Part shown: positions 41,901-56,900 of the stretch, in pieces
How positions within the stretch are numbered: position 1 is the stretch's first letter
How the letters are laid out: each line of letters begins with the position of its first letter
NCBI GenBank assembly: GCA_008921705.1
Contig: VFFE01007669.1
Coordinates: 4,903,265 to 4,967,264, forward strand
Length of the DNA: 64,000 nt
Reading direction: 5' to 3'
Source of the DNA: Burhinus oedicnemus
Lineage: Eukaryota; Chordata; Aves; Charadriiformes; Burhinidae
The notes under the pieces: generated by a model
Databases searched by the model: none
What the model was told of the DNA's origin: nothing
What the model saw: the letters and a program-made list of their open reading frames with translations, nothing else
Program-made: the position numbers and the translations under genes

Positions 41901-44900
41901 CTACTACAGACTGTCTTATAATCCTCCAACTCAACTAATCTTCCTAATTTTTAAGTATTCTTCACTGTCAACGTCCCCATAATAAACTAGAAAATACTTC
42001 AAGGGGGTATTTTCAAAATTTCATGTGTTGTCTCTAGCAATTCCCATAAAGTTTGAGACTCCTTTGACAAGATCTTTTAATTTACAGAAAGGGAATTTTA
42101 TTTTCAGTCATGAGAAATATTTGAAGATAATTCACAGAAGTAGTACAGGCTGAAAAACCTAATCAAGTAGTTATTGGAGGGCAGCGTGACAAAAATCCTG
42201 ATTATTTCTTCTTTACTGTGAAGGATCAAAAAATGGACACAGAAGTATGTGTTTGGGAAGTGGGAACATCTCCCAAGTACTCCTGTTATTAGCAAGCACC
42301 TTGCTTCAGCTTTGTGAATTGCCTCAATGGTTTCCCAATCCTGGGAGAAGAGAACCGCAAAGTTAATAGTGACTATAATTTAAACTTCAAGCAATCAAGC
42401 CCAGAATTCTGAGGCATTCTGCTGAGCCTATTTTTACACACCTTTCTGGATGTTGATCTCTGATTGTATTATGTAAAAATAAACGTTTTCTCTAGATGAA
42501 CAAAAGTCTTTGTAAATTATTTTGGTATTAAGAATTCTAGGAATAGTCAAAATTATTATGCACTCATCTAGGTAGTAGTAATACATACTAGGATCAAAAG
42601 TTCACTTAAATAATCTAGAAATCTTCAAGAATACAATGAGATGGAATAACAGTTTATTTTGAGTTTAAGTGAGAATCCACAAGAGAAGGGACTTCAGTGT
42701 CTATATGATGCGAAAGATTACTTTTTCAAAAACCTGTAAAATGAGATTCTACAATGAAAGCCCAGATTTTAATTAATTATCTTGATGACAAAATTACCCC
42801 TGAAAGCATCTTTACAGTCATACGGAAGAGAACAATTTATCATGAAATTCAATAAAGGTGGCGCAGCTTCACATTTCTCTAGAGGCAAGTTTCACAGTAT
42901 GACCAATGCAGATACTAAAAATACGGAGTATTGCTCATAGTTTTTCTCAAAATGGAAACAAATCAACAAAACTTATGAAAAAATAAAACTAAAGAAATAC
43001 CACATGAAGTAATCTTGAATAAAAAAAAGCAAGACAAGACAATGACAAGAAGTCATTGTTTAGTCTTTATTTTGTTATACTAAATAATACAGAAAGAAAT
43101 AATAGCTTAAAATCTGATGACTTCTACCACTGCTGAGCTTGTGATAACATTCCACGGTGCCATTCAGAAGATCTGCAATTGGGCTGCAAGAGGTTGAGAG
43201 GGGTGAAAGAGGCCAGCAACGTGAATAGAATACTACCCTGTTTACTGAGACCATGTGAAAATAAATGGATGTCTTTTCTAGCCAACGATTTCTGCGGCTT
43301 GACTAACAAACTGTATTTTAAAACCATATATCACAGTAATTTCCCCAACAGTATTTTCCAAGGAGAAAAAAAAAAAAAAAAAGGCATAATTCACGAGAGT
43401 TAAACTGTTTTAACTCATTTCTCTAAACTGCATGTATATCCATAACATATACTATACATAACTAGAGATAAAAATCTAACTTTTTGTATCTGAATTTTCA
43501 TATTAAGAATTAACCAAAAGGGCAAGTTCGTATTTGTAAAATTCCCCTCTCATTTTTTCTTCAATTTCTCTGTAATTTCTAACACATGTTAAACATTAAA
43601 CAGAAATGAAAAGTGTAAGAAATGCTTTACCTGAATACGCACACCAGAAAAAAAAACAAAACAAAACACCGAAACCCAGTCATTTAATTTTTTAACAACA
43701 TGGTTAATTTGGTCAAGTATTTTTTCTGATACATCAGCATAACTGAAAACAAAGTACTTTTGTTAATAATGTCAAGGTGTAATGAGAGATTTAGTATCTA
43801 CAGTTCTTGAAACATAATAAAAACATTGTCCATTCATGTAAACCAAATCTTTCTCTGAATGGAACAGCATAAATCCAATTGATTTCACTAAGAACAGTTC
43901 AGATCCAAATAAAAAAGATGAACTGTAGTTTTACTTACCCGTAAAGATTCCATGTAAGATTTGTGACAATCTATGTGTAAAGTGTGACCACAAGTTTGTA
44001 CATAAACACCTCCTTCCCAGCCTATTGACACTGCTTGCAGGCAGGAACTCTAAAACAAAGCAAAAACGGTAAGAAAAAAGAACAACATATATAGTTATAA
44101 AGGTATTTACCACAACTTACTTTAAGATTTAAAAAATATATATATTTTTATTTGCATGCTATCTAATTAAAAGGCATATGCTGTGGAAATAAAGAAAAAT
44201 TTTATTTTATAGGATCATTTAGGTTGGAAAAGACCTTTAAGACTGAGTCCAACCATTAACCTAGCACTGCCAAGTCCAGCACCACAGTATTTACTTATGC
44301 TAACTTCATGGCTGCCATTATGCTACTCTTTCTAACAAAAAGCCAAACACTTAAGTGAAACTTCTGCAGTTCTTGTCACTTAAGATAATGACTTCTTCAA
44401 AGAACCTCTTTATTGCAGCATGAAGACAGCTCTAACTCTACCATCTGTTCCAATAGTACAAGTTATCCCATGTACAAGGGCAGTATACTGCTCCAATACA
44501 CTTCATTCAGTTTTGTATGTAACCAAAATAACAAGATCACAGTTATATAATTAAACCCCAATCTGTTATTAAAATTCAGTGTAAACACTTAGGGTTTTTA
44601 ATGAGTTGTTGAACAATACTGTACATAATATGTCATAAAAGGAAAAGAGAACAAATTCTCGCTTAGTGAACTGAGTTTTATACTAGAATTGCTTTGAAAA
44701 CATTGGCCTTATTCAAAGAGTGCACTTACAGCCCACATGTCAAAAATAAAGTTACCTCACTGGTAATTCTCAGAAAATAATGAACTGAAAGAAGAAACAC
44801 CACTGGCAAACTTATCATAAGTAATTCTAGAAAATTCTCTTGCAGAATACCTAGCTATAGTCAGTCTCATACGCAGACTGAAAAGTACATTCTGGTTATA

Positions 44901-47900
44901 CATTTAAACAAAAGAAAAAGATTTATGGCTATCAGAATTGGAAAACAATTTTTAGTGTACACTCACCCTAAAATGGTGTTAATGTATGATGCAAAACCAG
45001 GGTATTATGAATAACCAACTCTGATAGCTGCATTTCCTAAGGATGTCCTAGTATTTCTTTTTTTCCCCTCCCTGCATATAAGCAGGAAATCAAAACAAAA
45101 ATACAAATTCTAGCTACAAGACATGCTCCTATTTACCTTTCCTCAGTCTGACATTTATAAAGTGCTATAGGCCTCTCGGGCTGTAGAACAAGAAAAACCT
45201 TCTTTTTCTCCTGCTGATTCCTGCATGATTTAGTAGACTGCGCTATTAGTAAGGTCATATGATATACGTGGATAAGCCCCACAGGACAAATGTTTCAGTC
45301 AGGAAAAATATTATTTATTGCATGTATTTAATGAAGCTACTTAGTAGCAGTTGCAAAAGAAGAAAAACCAACCTCAAAAGTCTTTGCAGAAAGGCTTTAC
45401 TCTGTTACTTTTGAGTTCAGAAATACAGGAGCTTCCAAAGCAAGCCATAGGCTTGGGATGGAGCACACCTACATGAAGTTATCAGTTACAGAGTACTACC
45501 TGATTCTGAAAATAGTCCTATCAATCTAGTATATGAAATTTTATCTCCTAATCCTTAGTCATACCTCTCAGTGATTTTTCCTTGAATGGGCCCTGACAAC
45601 AAGCATCAAATTTCAGCTAAGAAAGCACAAATGAATCTCTATGGAAAGAACTGGCCTGTTTTGCCCAATCTGTATATATCATGTAGTTTTTTTTTCTTCT
45701 AGTAGAATAAGCTAAATCATGTTTCATAACTTAAAAGTTTCACATCTAAATGAAATTACTCAGTTGCCTCCTGAAATCTGTTGTTAGAGGAAGTACACTT
45801 ACTGGGAAGGACACAGCTGACAAACAAAAGGACTTCTTATTGCTTAGCTCAGCTGAACAAGACACTCAAGACACTAACAGATGTTTCCATTTTTATGCCA
45901 AAAGAAATTTAAGGATTAGTTCTTTCACGCAGAGACTTTTTTTTTTTTTTAGCACAGTAGTGACCTGGAAACTTGAAAACAAAAATAGCTAATTCAGCTA
46001 ATGTTTGAATCAGGACTGGAATTTTTGAAAGCAGGATGTGTTTGCTCATTGCATTACAGAGTATTTTAGACTAATGTGTCAGTAGTGTTACTGCACAGAA
46101 AAGGGAAATACACACTTCAGTGAGATCAAGTTTTTGCTTGGAACTCCTTCCATTTGTAGTATGCAAATGCATAAAAATAAAGCTACAGTATTGCTTTTTT
46201 ACCATTTCAGTAGGAAAAAATATTAACTATTTGAAATAATAAGTAAACGTCATCCATGTCAAAAGAAGAAAAGTTTGTCCACAGATTCTTTTTGAACCAA
46301 AAAAAGTCTTTTGTTCAGAAATAATTTCCTGCTTACATCTTTAAAAGTTTTACTGTCTAGCAAGAAAGTGTATATTTTGCCTCAGTAGAAGGCGCTTTTC
46401 TGAAAGCATTACCCAATTTTTAAAACTATTATCAAAACAATCATGAAATTTACTCTAAATTGATCTACTCTACATAAGCAACCCTGGTTGCAGTTGGCAA
46501 ATTTCAATTATCTGTGGATGACAGATTCCGAGAAAGCTAGCAATCGTGTCAGACTACAAATTGCCACCATTTTTCCTCTTTAAAGCCAATATTCAAGCTT
46601 CTGAAGGCTGATTACTTAGTTTGATCTGTCTAAGACCTCATATGTCACCTGGGACTAGTCTACAGGAGCTAATTTAGGGTCACAAGTTACATATTCTTCC
46701 GAGAAATCATTCTGGGGGAGAACAGTTATATGGCTGTTTTATACACTAGCAAGGAAAGTCACAGGCAGCACTCCACTTCCACAGAGGTCTACAACTGAAC
46801 ATGTTCTGTTAAGTAACAAGAGTTGGCTCTCAAAATTAAGTACAAAAAGATGTAATGGGGCTTTGTGAAGCAATGCAAAACTCTGCTTGGAACAGCTACC
46901 AGAACTGCGAAAGAGAAAATAACATACCAATTAATGTAAAACTGAACTTCAGTAATGCTGTGCAGAGTTGAGGATTCAGCAAAAGAGGGTGAAGCCTTCT
47001 GCTGGTCCCTCCTTCCCATCCACTCATCCTCCCCTTCTCTTGTAGTGGCTCAGAAAACTTGTTACAGCTTAAAACAACTCCTTCCACTTACTCTGTGCTG
47101 CCAAAAATACTTTTAACTGATTAAGAGCAATTCCTTGATCAGGTTCTCTGAATGGCTGCAAGAAAACTGGTGTTTTGAAAGTAATACCCGAGACAGCAAA
47201 ACTACATCTCAATTGTGTGGTCACACTTAATTGTGAAATATCTTCTTCTAGAGAACATCTGCACGGATATTTAATGACTATATAGCCTGTAGATATACTA
47301 GATGACTATGCCAAAACTAGGGCAAAGCCAGACGTCGTATAAAAATAAGGACCCAATCAAACGTAAACACTTCATAACTACTGCAACATGACAAAGTGTT
47401 CACTAAATGTAGAAATGAAACTAGGAGGACTCTAAGTTGTAATTTCATTTACCTTTTTACACAAATTTTTCTTAACTGGCAGTACTGTTCATGTGAAATA
47501 CTTACATCTTTAAAGTATCGCTGTAAAGTTGTAAGCCTCACATCATGCAGTGCTGCACAGGTATCCCAAGGGTATATTTGCTCTTCTTCAGTAGTTGGCA
47601 GTTTCTTTGGCTCAGTGCTGTTGCGGCATTGCCCCAACACTGTGTGAAGAAAAGCAGCAATAAAGAATGCAATGGATAACAATATGTTAAACTATCAAAA
47701 GAACAATCAGGAAATTCTGGTTTGTAACTACAATGTGCTCCATTGATGTTAAACAGTAAAAAAATTATTGAAGAAACTGAACACTGAAAGTTGTGCTTTT
47801 GCACTTATACATAAAGTATATATACATACACAAAACACACACAGATATAGACACATTGGTGGCTATTTTCTTTTCTTTTTCTTTCAATACCTATTTTCCT

Positions 47901-50900
47901 GCAGGTCTATTATATACTGCTGTGTTTACAAAAGTTAACAGGAACTAGGAAGGAATTAAACTGTTCGTTCTTCTGCCAAACATTTAAAAATTTTCTCAGT
48001 ACCCTTAGACTACACACATGCCTCATGGAGGATCATCCACAAAAAAAAGAGGAGAATCTGTCTTTCCAGGTTCCATGAGACACAAGAGCACACGTACTAA
48101 AAGCTGCAGAAACACTGCTTGTTCGAAAAGTCACACATTCATACCTGAGGATGCTTGTAATAGTACAACTAGCCCTGTAGGTCTGTCTTCAGTAGAAGGA
48201 CCACTTTGTCCACAAATAACACAATCATATACTGCCTCAGAAACATGCTGTTCAGATGTAGCTACCTCCATGGCAATATCAGCATCTGGCGATTCTAAGA
48301 AAGGATAAGAAAATTGGTATTAAACAGAGGGAAAGAAATCCAATTGCATCTGCATTGAGGTAGCGACAAAAAAACTCCAAAATAATTTATCTAATTTATC
48401 TACAACTAAAACACTGACAGTTACTTGAAACTAACCTTGCTGCTTCAAACAAAAAGACACCTACACAATGAAGTACAAGTTTTCTCATATTCAGTGGAAT
48501 TAAATGTTTGGTTCAAGTTTTGTATTAAGCTCGATCTCCTTAAAACTTCTGTGAAACAGAGATCTAACTTCTATTTCATTAGATACTATATTGAAAACTC
48601 TGAATGTACAGAGATGAAGGGCGATGAACATGAATCTCTACTAAAATCAGATGCGTTCATAACTGACTCTGACAACAATTAGAAATAAAAAGTTAATCTG
48701 GAGACCTTAGCAATAATTTTAAGATGCTTAGACAAGGCAAATGAAACTGGCAACTAAAAATGAAGAATTCTTTTTAACATGAAACTTGGACAATCTTTAA
48801 AAATATGGGGTGCACTAAGAAAGCAATCTGCTGCCATGCAGCAGATGTTTAGTTTAACTTTTACTGTATACAAGACATATCAGAGATCTGATTTTCTAAT
48901 GGTCCACATTATTGTTTTTTAGGTGCGCAGACAGAAATGTTCAAGGCTAAGGACCAGCTTCAAAGTATTGAAGCAACTGCACTTGATGAAACTTTGTTCA
49001 CCTGACAGTTGGTTGCATTGGTTTCAGGGCAGGGGGCTAACCAAAACAGAAGCAATTTTATGTTACGTTACAATCAAAGGCAAGAATTCTTTATTGGCTT
49101 GAAAGAAAAGCACCTTAAGACTAAACAATCCTCTCCTGACTGCTCAGGAACACATACAGTCAGCCTCTTGACCTAGACTATAAAGGTACTTTGCTTCTTT
49201 CCTAGAAGATAACTTTTCCAAAGGAAAACGCGTCCTCCCTACCTTCAACCATGTCCTTTATCTCCTTGGTTAAATAAGCCAAGGTGCTGGATAGAGAATC
49301 CAAAAACCTTGAGTGCAGCAACAGTCCTCAAGCAGAACTGCTTTTAGGAGAGCTGCTCTCTTCTGAAAAACCACCAAAAGTTCAGCACAGGAGGCCCGCT
49401 GCTATAAGGAGAGGTGTGTTGGATGCCAGGCAGCATCCTTCTTTGCTATCAAAAGCTCCATGCAATGCTCACACTTACACGGCAGAATCAAAATTACATT
49501 GTTTTAGTAACTATTGATTTTCCTGTCAGTTATTGAGGGTCATAAGAAAATGAACTCCAATCTTCATTGATATATAGTTCTTAATATTGTACACACGTCT
49601 ATCACCATCTAGTGGCAGTCAGATGTACAATGAAAGAAAAAGCAGAATGCATCAACTGCAAACGTTTAAGTCCAAACATCCAGAAAACCTTCACGGAACT
49701 GTAACACAGAAGGGGAGAAATGAACACTAAAGCTATTTTTTATATTTAACATCACCTCATAATTGTGTAATGCACACTCATGTGTACCTGTATATTAGGA
49801 GCACATGACACAAGAATGACTAGAGAGTTCCAGTCTTCCTATTTATCTTTTCCTAAAATATTGTCAATACCACATAAAATATGCACCCATTCAGTATTTA
49901 AGACATGTAGTAAGAGAACATAGTGTGTCCATCTGATTTTGGACAACTCAATGGAAGTCCTCAAAAATCAGTCATTTAATTTACAAAATAACAGTCCTTC
50001 ACCATGAATTGCAGATTTTAAACCTGAAGGAAAATAGTCTTAGTATTTAAAAGGCGTTTCAAACAATTCAGTATATGTAATCTATACTTCTATTGCATAT
50101 GTGCAACAGGCACATAAAAATCAGGCTAATTTAATTTTAGAACTCAACGATCAAATGCATGTTTCCTTCACAACTACTTAGATCTAGTGCTAGGCTACTT
50201 TGGCAAACAATAAAACTTCAAGGGAACTAAACTTCTAGCATCAAGGAAGACTTCCTAATAAAATAATTTCCCCCAGAGTTAGTGAAAGAAAACAAAGTCA
50301 ACTTCCACAAAACCCATGGGTAAGAGCAATTGTCAAGGATTTAAAATCTCAAATAATTAAGCAGACCCAAAAAATCCAAACAAACAAAAAATCCCGATTC
50401 TTTTTGAATGGACTATGATAAACCTTGATTACTGGCTTAAAACAGTTGTTAGCTTCTTTGGAAGATAAGACTTGGGCTATGGTTTGTTTGAAAAGGTACA
50501 TTTTGGCAGTGTAATTCCTGGGGCAAAAATATATGAGTGGCAGTCCGGAAAGAGAGCAAGCTATGCATATAGCAATGATCTCAATCTTGTCTTTCTTGCC
50601 TTCCTGAGTTTTGCCTACTGTGGAAGCCAGCTAACATGACCTACCTACACTGTCAAGGACCAGGACAAACATGCTTCAACTCAAAAACTGTTGAAAATGA
50701 GCCAAACCCTTTCCTGCAAACCTTGTTCTAAAATATTTCATTAATATATTGATACTTCTGAATATAAAGTAATTGGCATGTCTCCATTCTATTTCACTTT
50801 CCATTACAGATTTCCTGTTTCACATGGAGAAAAATAAAACTAAACTGCATTGTACTGCAATATGGAAGCTTAAAATGCCCAGAAACTTGTACCGCCACGG

Positions 50901-53900
50901 TGTTTTGGGGTTTTTTTTGTCTTCTCTATTTCATATAAACAAAAGTAGAGAACTGCTTTGTGTTTTCCACGGCAACTTGTGAAGTATTTATTTAAAATTA
51001 CTGGAGTTGTAATGCCATTTTATTAATTTGATTTAGAAAATACAAGTTCTTACCTATTTTTAAGGCACGAGCTAACATTTCCTAGCTCCCAGAATACAAT
51101 TATAAAAAGACAGCTCAATAAAAATTATTATTTTATTAAATGTCATTTATATTGATGAAAAATCTTTATAGTTAAACATTGATGGCATAACATTTCTTCT
51201 ATTCTGGCTAAAACCCCCACCCAAATCACCACCAAGAACTGTCACATGAACAAAGCTACATCAGTTGCAACTGAAAGGTGAAGAATAATCTAAATCTTCT
51301 CATTTCGGTTCCACTGGTGCACAAACCCCCAGTGTTTTTTGCCGACAATAGGAAGGTTATTTCCACAAAAACAGCACTAGTGCATTATGTCCCAGAACAA
51401 CATTGCCTTACTGAGTGCCAAAGGAATCCTTTGCCAGCCATTTGCTAAGATACTGATCTTGAGGCATATTACTCCTCCATCTTTCAAACAAGTTTTGTAG
51501 AAGCCTGCAGTTTTGTTTTGTGTGAAAACCACTGGCACCCAAAAGAAGCCATCTCATCACCTCACTGGAGATGAAGAAAGTAGGTAGAGACAACAGGAGA
51601 GCAAGGAAACCAAGGTGGCTTTAGTTGCTAGGCTGAAGCACGGCTTTACTAGCCAGGCAGCAGTCACACAAGACAGCAAGTGTATTTTATGTCATGCATT
51701 CTTTGGAGTACAACCAAAGATGCTTAGTTTAAAACTCTGACTCTCCAAAGATTTAACGTAATTGATTTCACAGAGACTTGTCCTGATGATGTCAATGTGC
51801 TTGAAGAAAGAGCAAATGGGAAATAAAAGATAAGACACATGGTATTGGTATCAATCCACCAAGTTTCTCTCATGAGGTTTGTCTAATGTTGTAACACACC
51901 CTTAGAGTGGGTTCTGGGACTTTACCTTGTGAATTATTTCAGGAATTTGGACAAATATGAACCTCATTAAAAACAAAGATAAAAACACTGAAGGAGGATG
52001 AAAACATTTAAACTGTGACAGAAATCCAGGGTAGTGCCAAGCACTATCATTCCCATGGGCTTTTAAAAAAAGTTAATTATTTAGCTCTTTGGTTTGTACC
52101 AACAGGAGTGAGAGACTCAAAGTTACAAAATCCTAGCGTTTCCTACCTCGTAGCAAATACTGATCAGTCTGCTGAAATCTAGCAGTTTTATTGCAGAATG
52201 CATTACTGCCTGAATTTTATTTCATTTGTACTCTCTAGAGTTAAAGAATCGCTCCCCTTCTCTCCCCTACCCAGCAAAACCCCAGAACCAAAAGGGCTCT
52301 GTAAACACAGCAAATATAGTTTACAATCTGTTGACTGTAGTGAACATTTTTCCTGCTGTATACATTGTGTGTCAAAGTGGCCTCTCAGCATCAAAGCAAC
52401 CATTAGCATGCTAATGTGCTTTGCCCTGACCCAGCATATATATTCTCAAGAGATCAGTACCTAATTTATTTTTCTATCTGGGTTCAGAAGATTGAGCATT
52501 AGGAAATGTATGTCACCTTGCATTAAAACTCTGCACTTCTTTTTAACTCTGGCTAAGGAATGTTCGCTTGAAGGACAAAATGACATCCTGCTGAGACTCA
52601 CAACATCAGAAAGAAACACAAAAATCATACTGCATATTTATCATGAGGCATTAAAGGAAAAAAAAAATCATATTGGGCATTTCAGAGCCAGCAAAACTAC
52701 TGAAGGAATGCAAGATACTTTAGTATTTGTAATTCAGAAATTAACCAATTTACAAATTTTCACTAATATACTTTTGATCAAGTAATTCAGCAGCTTGCCT
52801 CGAATGGATCATAATATTTCATGTTTATAAAACTTAGATAGACAGATCATTGCAAATATCACTGTAATTTGTTAAAGGCTACTATTAACCTGGAACAGAG
52901 GGATTTCTTTTTGTTCTTATCAAGTCCAGCCTGAAAGGCAGTGAAGTTTCAAAAATCTCTTGCATGGAATTCTACATCATGACAGATAAACCATAGCCTC
53001 ACACCGTGATAAGTGCTCTCAAAACAAAGATGTAAAAGTAGCTATTACTAGACTAGAAGGCCTACGGAGTTGACACTGCATGTGACTACATGACAACACA
53101 TTTTTGACTCACATTCTCCTGAGGTGTTTCAAGAGCTCTATCTGCTGCTCTTGGAACGATGGCTTCTTTTTCTATTTTTTATGTTTGTCCTGCAGTCAAA
53201 TAGCTAAAGACAGCACAGTGGATTCTGTTCCATCCTAGTTCATTAACATAACTGTTTCTAAATTTCACTTAATTACTTCCAGGCAGGCTTGAACAGCAAC
53301 GCAGTTCTGCAGATGTCACAGAATATAAATAGAAAGTAACATGGGGCACAAATGGAAAGGGCTAAATAACTGGAATTTTTTCTACAGTGAAAAATATGCA
53401 AGAAAATGCCAACCTTTACTTTCAGATTCTCAGATGAATTTGTGAATTCCAGTTCAAACAAATAATTTTTTCTGGTAAAATAAGACACATTTAATATTGA
53501 AAAATGAACATGGGTAGCTTCCTTTTAAGCCATATTTCATAGCAGCATCCCAACAATCAAACAAGAGGAATGCGTCAGGGGATTGACAGGGGCTCTGTAC
53601 ACTTTAATAAACACTTTGGAAAATAATAAGTTTAAGAGTTTTTAATAAACTAATCTTTAAGCGTTGGCTATTTTCGATTATTCCGATCATCTTCTAGACA
53701 CATTTATTTTCAAGGTATTTCCAGTCTTCCACACTGAGAGTAATGGTTTTAAAATGAAAGAGGGTAGATTTGGATTAGGTAGCAGGAAGAAATTCTTTCC
53801 TGTGAGGGTAGTGAGACACTGGAACAGGTTGCCCAGAGAAGTTGTGGATGCCCCATCGCTGGAGGTGTTCAAGGCCAGGTTGGGCAGGGCTTTGAGTAAC

Positions 53901-56900
53901 CTGGTCTAGCAGGAGGTGTCCTTGCCCATGGCAGAGGGGTTGGAACTAGATGACCTTTAAAGGTCCCTTCAAACCTAAACCATTCCATGATTCTATGAAA
54001 GCAATTATGAAATTTTAGAAGTGCTATATCTATAATTACACAAATTGTCACATTTTACTACTGAATCACATCCACATTTCATATATAAAGTTTTAAAAAT
54101 TGATGATGATTATAATAATAATAATTTGCCCAAATGACACCATCTGAATCAGTGACAAAGCCAGGGAGCTGAGGTCTCACCACCTCTGCATTCTGACAGT
54201 GGTATTACTGTTTTAACAACCAAACAAAATTATGAAATAAACATACTGCTGAATTTCAACCTGTAATAAAAGTAACAGGTAACAGAGTTTGAATGTCTGA
54301 GAAAGGAATGAATTTTAACTAGTTTTAGTTTTTGCTTTTCAAATGTAATATTTCAGCACAGCTATGATACAATTCCTGAATAAGTAAGACTATTAAATAC
54401 TATTATTATATGGTCAGACTATTAAATATTTATAGTAGTAGTTTTAAATCGAATCACTCCAGAAACACCAGTTTCAGAAATCTTACCATGTTTTGTGATT
54501 TAAAATTAGAGTAATGATAGTTTCTGCAACTTTTTCAATAATTTGCTGTAACATATAGAGACTGCATTCACAGCTGAACAAATTACTTGTTTAAAAAAAA
54601 AAATCAGAGCAAACTGAAGAAAATATTCCTGGCAAACAAGGTTCTTAATCTAGGTTCTTAAATAAATCCTACACCCTATAATGGAATAGGTACTTCCTTT
54701 CTGTGAGCTATTTTAATGCCAATCAGAACACAAAAGCTAGTTAATACTGGACTATAGTACAAATTCAGTGAATTTCCATCACAAACTCAGAAAACAGTAT
54801 GGCAACCTGGAAGACACTGAAAAAAGTTAGTGAAAAGGCAAAGCAATTATTCAGCTAACACCATGCCTGGAGTTCTATTAAGTTGTTGCCAAGAGGTGTC
54901 TTCATGCAAAACAACTTTATGAAAATGTACTCCATAACTTGATTCTACCTACTGCTGTGGATGACCTGGTATAATTGACAACAAACACTACATTTATGTT
55001 GAGATATCTGAAGTTATTTGTTGTTTAAATACTACAAAACAAACAATTTAAATGTTGCATGCCCAAGAACTTTTTAACGCACAATCATAAGCGGAAAGGC
55101 CCAGGTCTGCCTGTTACAGAAATTAAGAGGTTTTTTTAATATCTGACATACGTAGTCAAGTACAAGCTAAGTGTTCCCAGTCCTCTACACAAATAAATGC
55201 TGTGTATTTTTCTGATTTAACTAGTATGCTTCATCCACAAATCAAAGCAGTTACCTTAAACATAGCTTACAAAACTCAAGCATGGGAATATTTATGCATA
55301 CATCTATATATATGCAAATACAGCTGTGACAGGTAAATATATATAGATACATGTGATTTCATATACAAAACCATCAACTTTAAAGTTGCAATATCAAGAA
55401 TTCAAAATATAGGTGACTGCAGAATCAAAGTTTCCCAGTCGCTTTCAATTAGCCATGACTGTAAAAGGACTTATTTTTTAATAAGTAGAACTGCATGTTT
55501 CTCTTCCCTTCTTCCTTACTTCAACAGATAAATGGATAGGTATTTATTTTTAATCTAATAAGCATGATTTAAACTCATTTTCTATCTGTGAACTTTGCAT
55601 TGTATTGTACACTCTCCAAACATAACACCGTATATATATATAGTCATTAATTTGCTAAAGAAATTTCAATGATTGCTGTATCCAAGACCTTCATAACTAT
55701 GAAGGAATAAATCTTCTCAGCAACTTATGAACTGGAGGGAATTTAAAAATTTCAAAACCCACACTTTTTCAGCAAAAACAGTTGTAAAAGTATTTCTTAC
55801 CAGTGCTTAAACTCAAATCAAAACTACATAGCAGATGATATTTGATTGAAAGAGGGGGAAAAAAAGAAAAAAGATTCCTGCTTTTTCTTATCTTTCAAAA
55901 GTGCTAATTTTCAATTAAGTAATGCAGATGGTGAAAATATTTTCCGTTCCTCAGTTAAACACAAGCAAATTAATCAAGATTATGTGCTTCTACACAGCAG
56001 AACCTGAAAGAACTTATCCTCAAGAAAAAGAGCCGATTCTGCTGTAAAGCCTGTACTTGAAATAGAATACAATTTTATCATTTATAGCAACTGAGATGAC
56101 CAAAAATTATGTTTTCCTTAATTCTATACATAAATCTAAAATGCAAAAATTTTACATTATCAAAATTTGAGGACCTATGAAGAAATAATCCTAAATTTCA
56201 TTACTACAGATTAAAGAAACTGCAATCTTTAAAAAACAAACTAACTTGGGACATTTTATATTAAAAGGTAAATATTTTAAAACACATCCACTGCCTATTA
56301 AGAAAAAAATCGGAATAAAATTATGTCCTATAGGTAATGTGTTCTCTTTTTAATATTTTCGAGATAATTTAATCTATTCTTTAGCAATTATGTATTCAGT
56401 ATTATCTGTCCTAGAAGACACAACTATAAGCCTCTTTAAGAAGTATTTAATGAACAAGTGGATACAGTAGTGGAATCTGAGGGGAGGGGTTTTTGTTTGG
56501 GGTTTGTTGTGTTTTTTTTGTTGTTGTTGTTTTTTTGTTTTTGGGTTTTTTTTTTTAACTGTTTGAGTAAAAACCTTAACATTAACATGGAAATAAAATT
56601 TTAAAAATAACTAAAAAAAACCAAGCAGTCAACCACACAAAAACTTACCAACATCCATGGCAGTTTCCATGAAGCTTTTCTGCCTTGAGGCAAATTCAGC
56701 CAACAATTTCTGTTGCCTTTCTCTGGCCTTCTGTCGTCTGAGTGAAAGGAGAAGGGGGAAGCGAAAAAAACCCAAAAGAGTACATATAATGGAGGAAAAA
56801 AAATAGCTTATAGTGTCAGGCTAATTACAGTCACTACCTTCAACAATATCATTCAAAATGCAAGTTTTCTCTAAATAAAGGATTAATTTTCAAGCCTAAA

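Larger units (their letters stand above)
48295..56648 (-). other. UBR3: UBR3 intron e3-e4
   Basis: 8,354 bp, GT-AG. It contains a CTCF-like match at 49603-49615, the best-preserved CR1 at 53745-53999, short (ATA)n at 54114-54124, and a G/T-rich tract at 56481-56557 close to e3. Confidence 0.88.

Noticed and set aside
47396..47647. 83-codon plus-strand frame overlapping e5
   Set aside because: Shadow of the real minus-strand exon e5 at 47506-47639.
53664..53909. 81-codon plus-strand frame as a host gene
   Set aside because: Its recognisable half is the CR1 reverse transcriptase tail, so it is recorded as a mobile element remnant.
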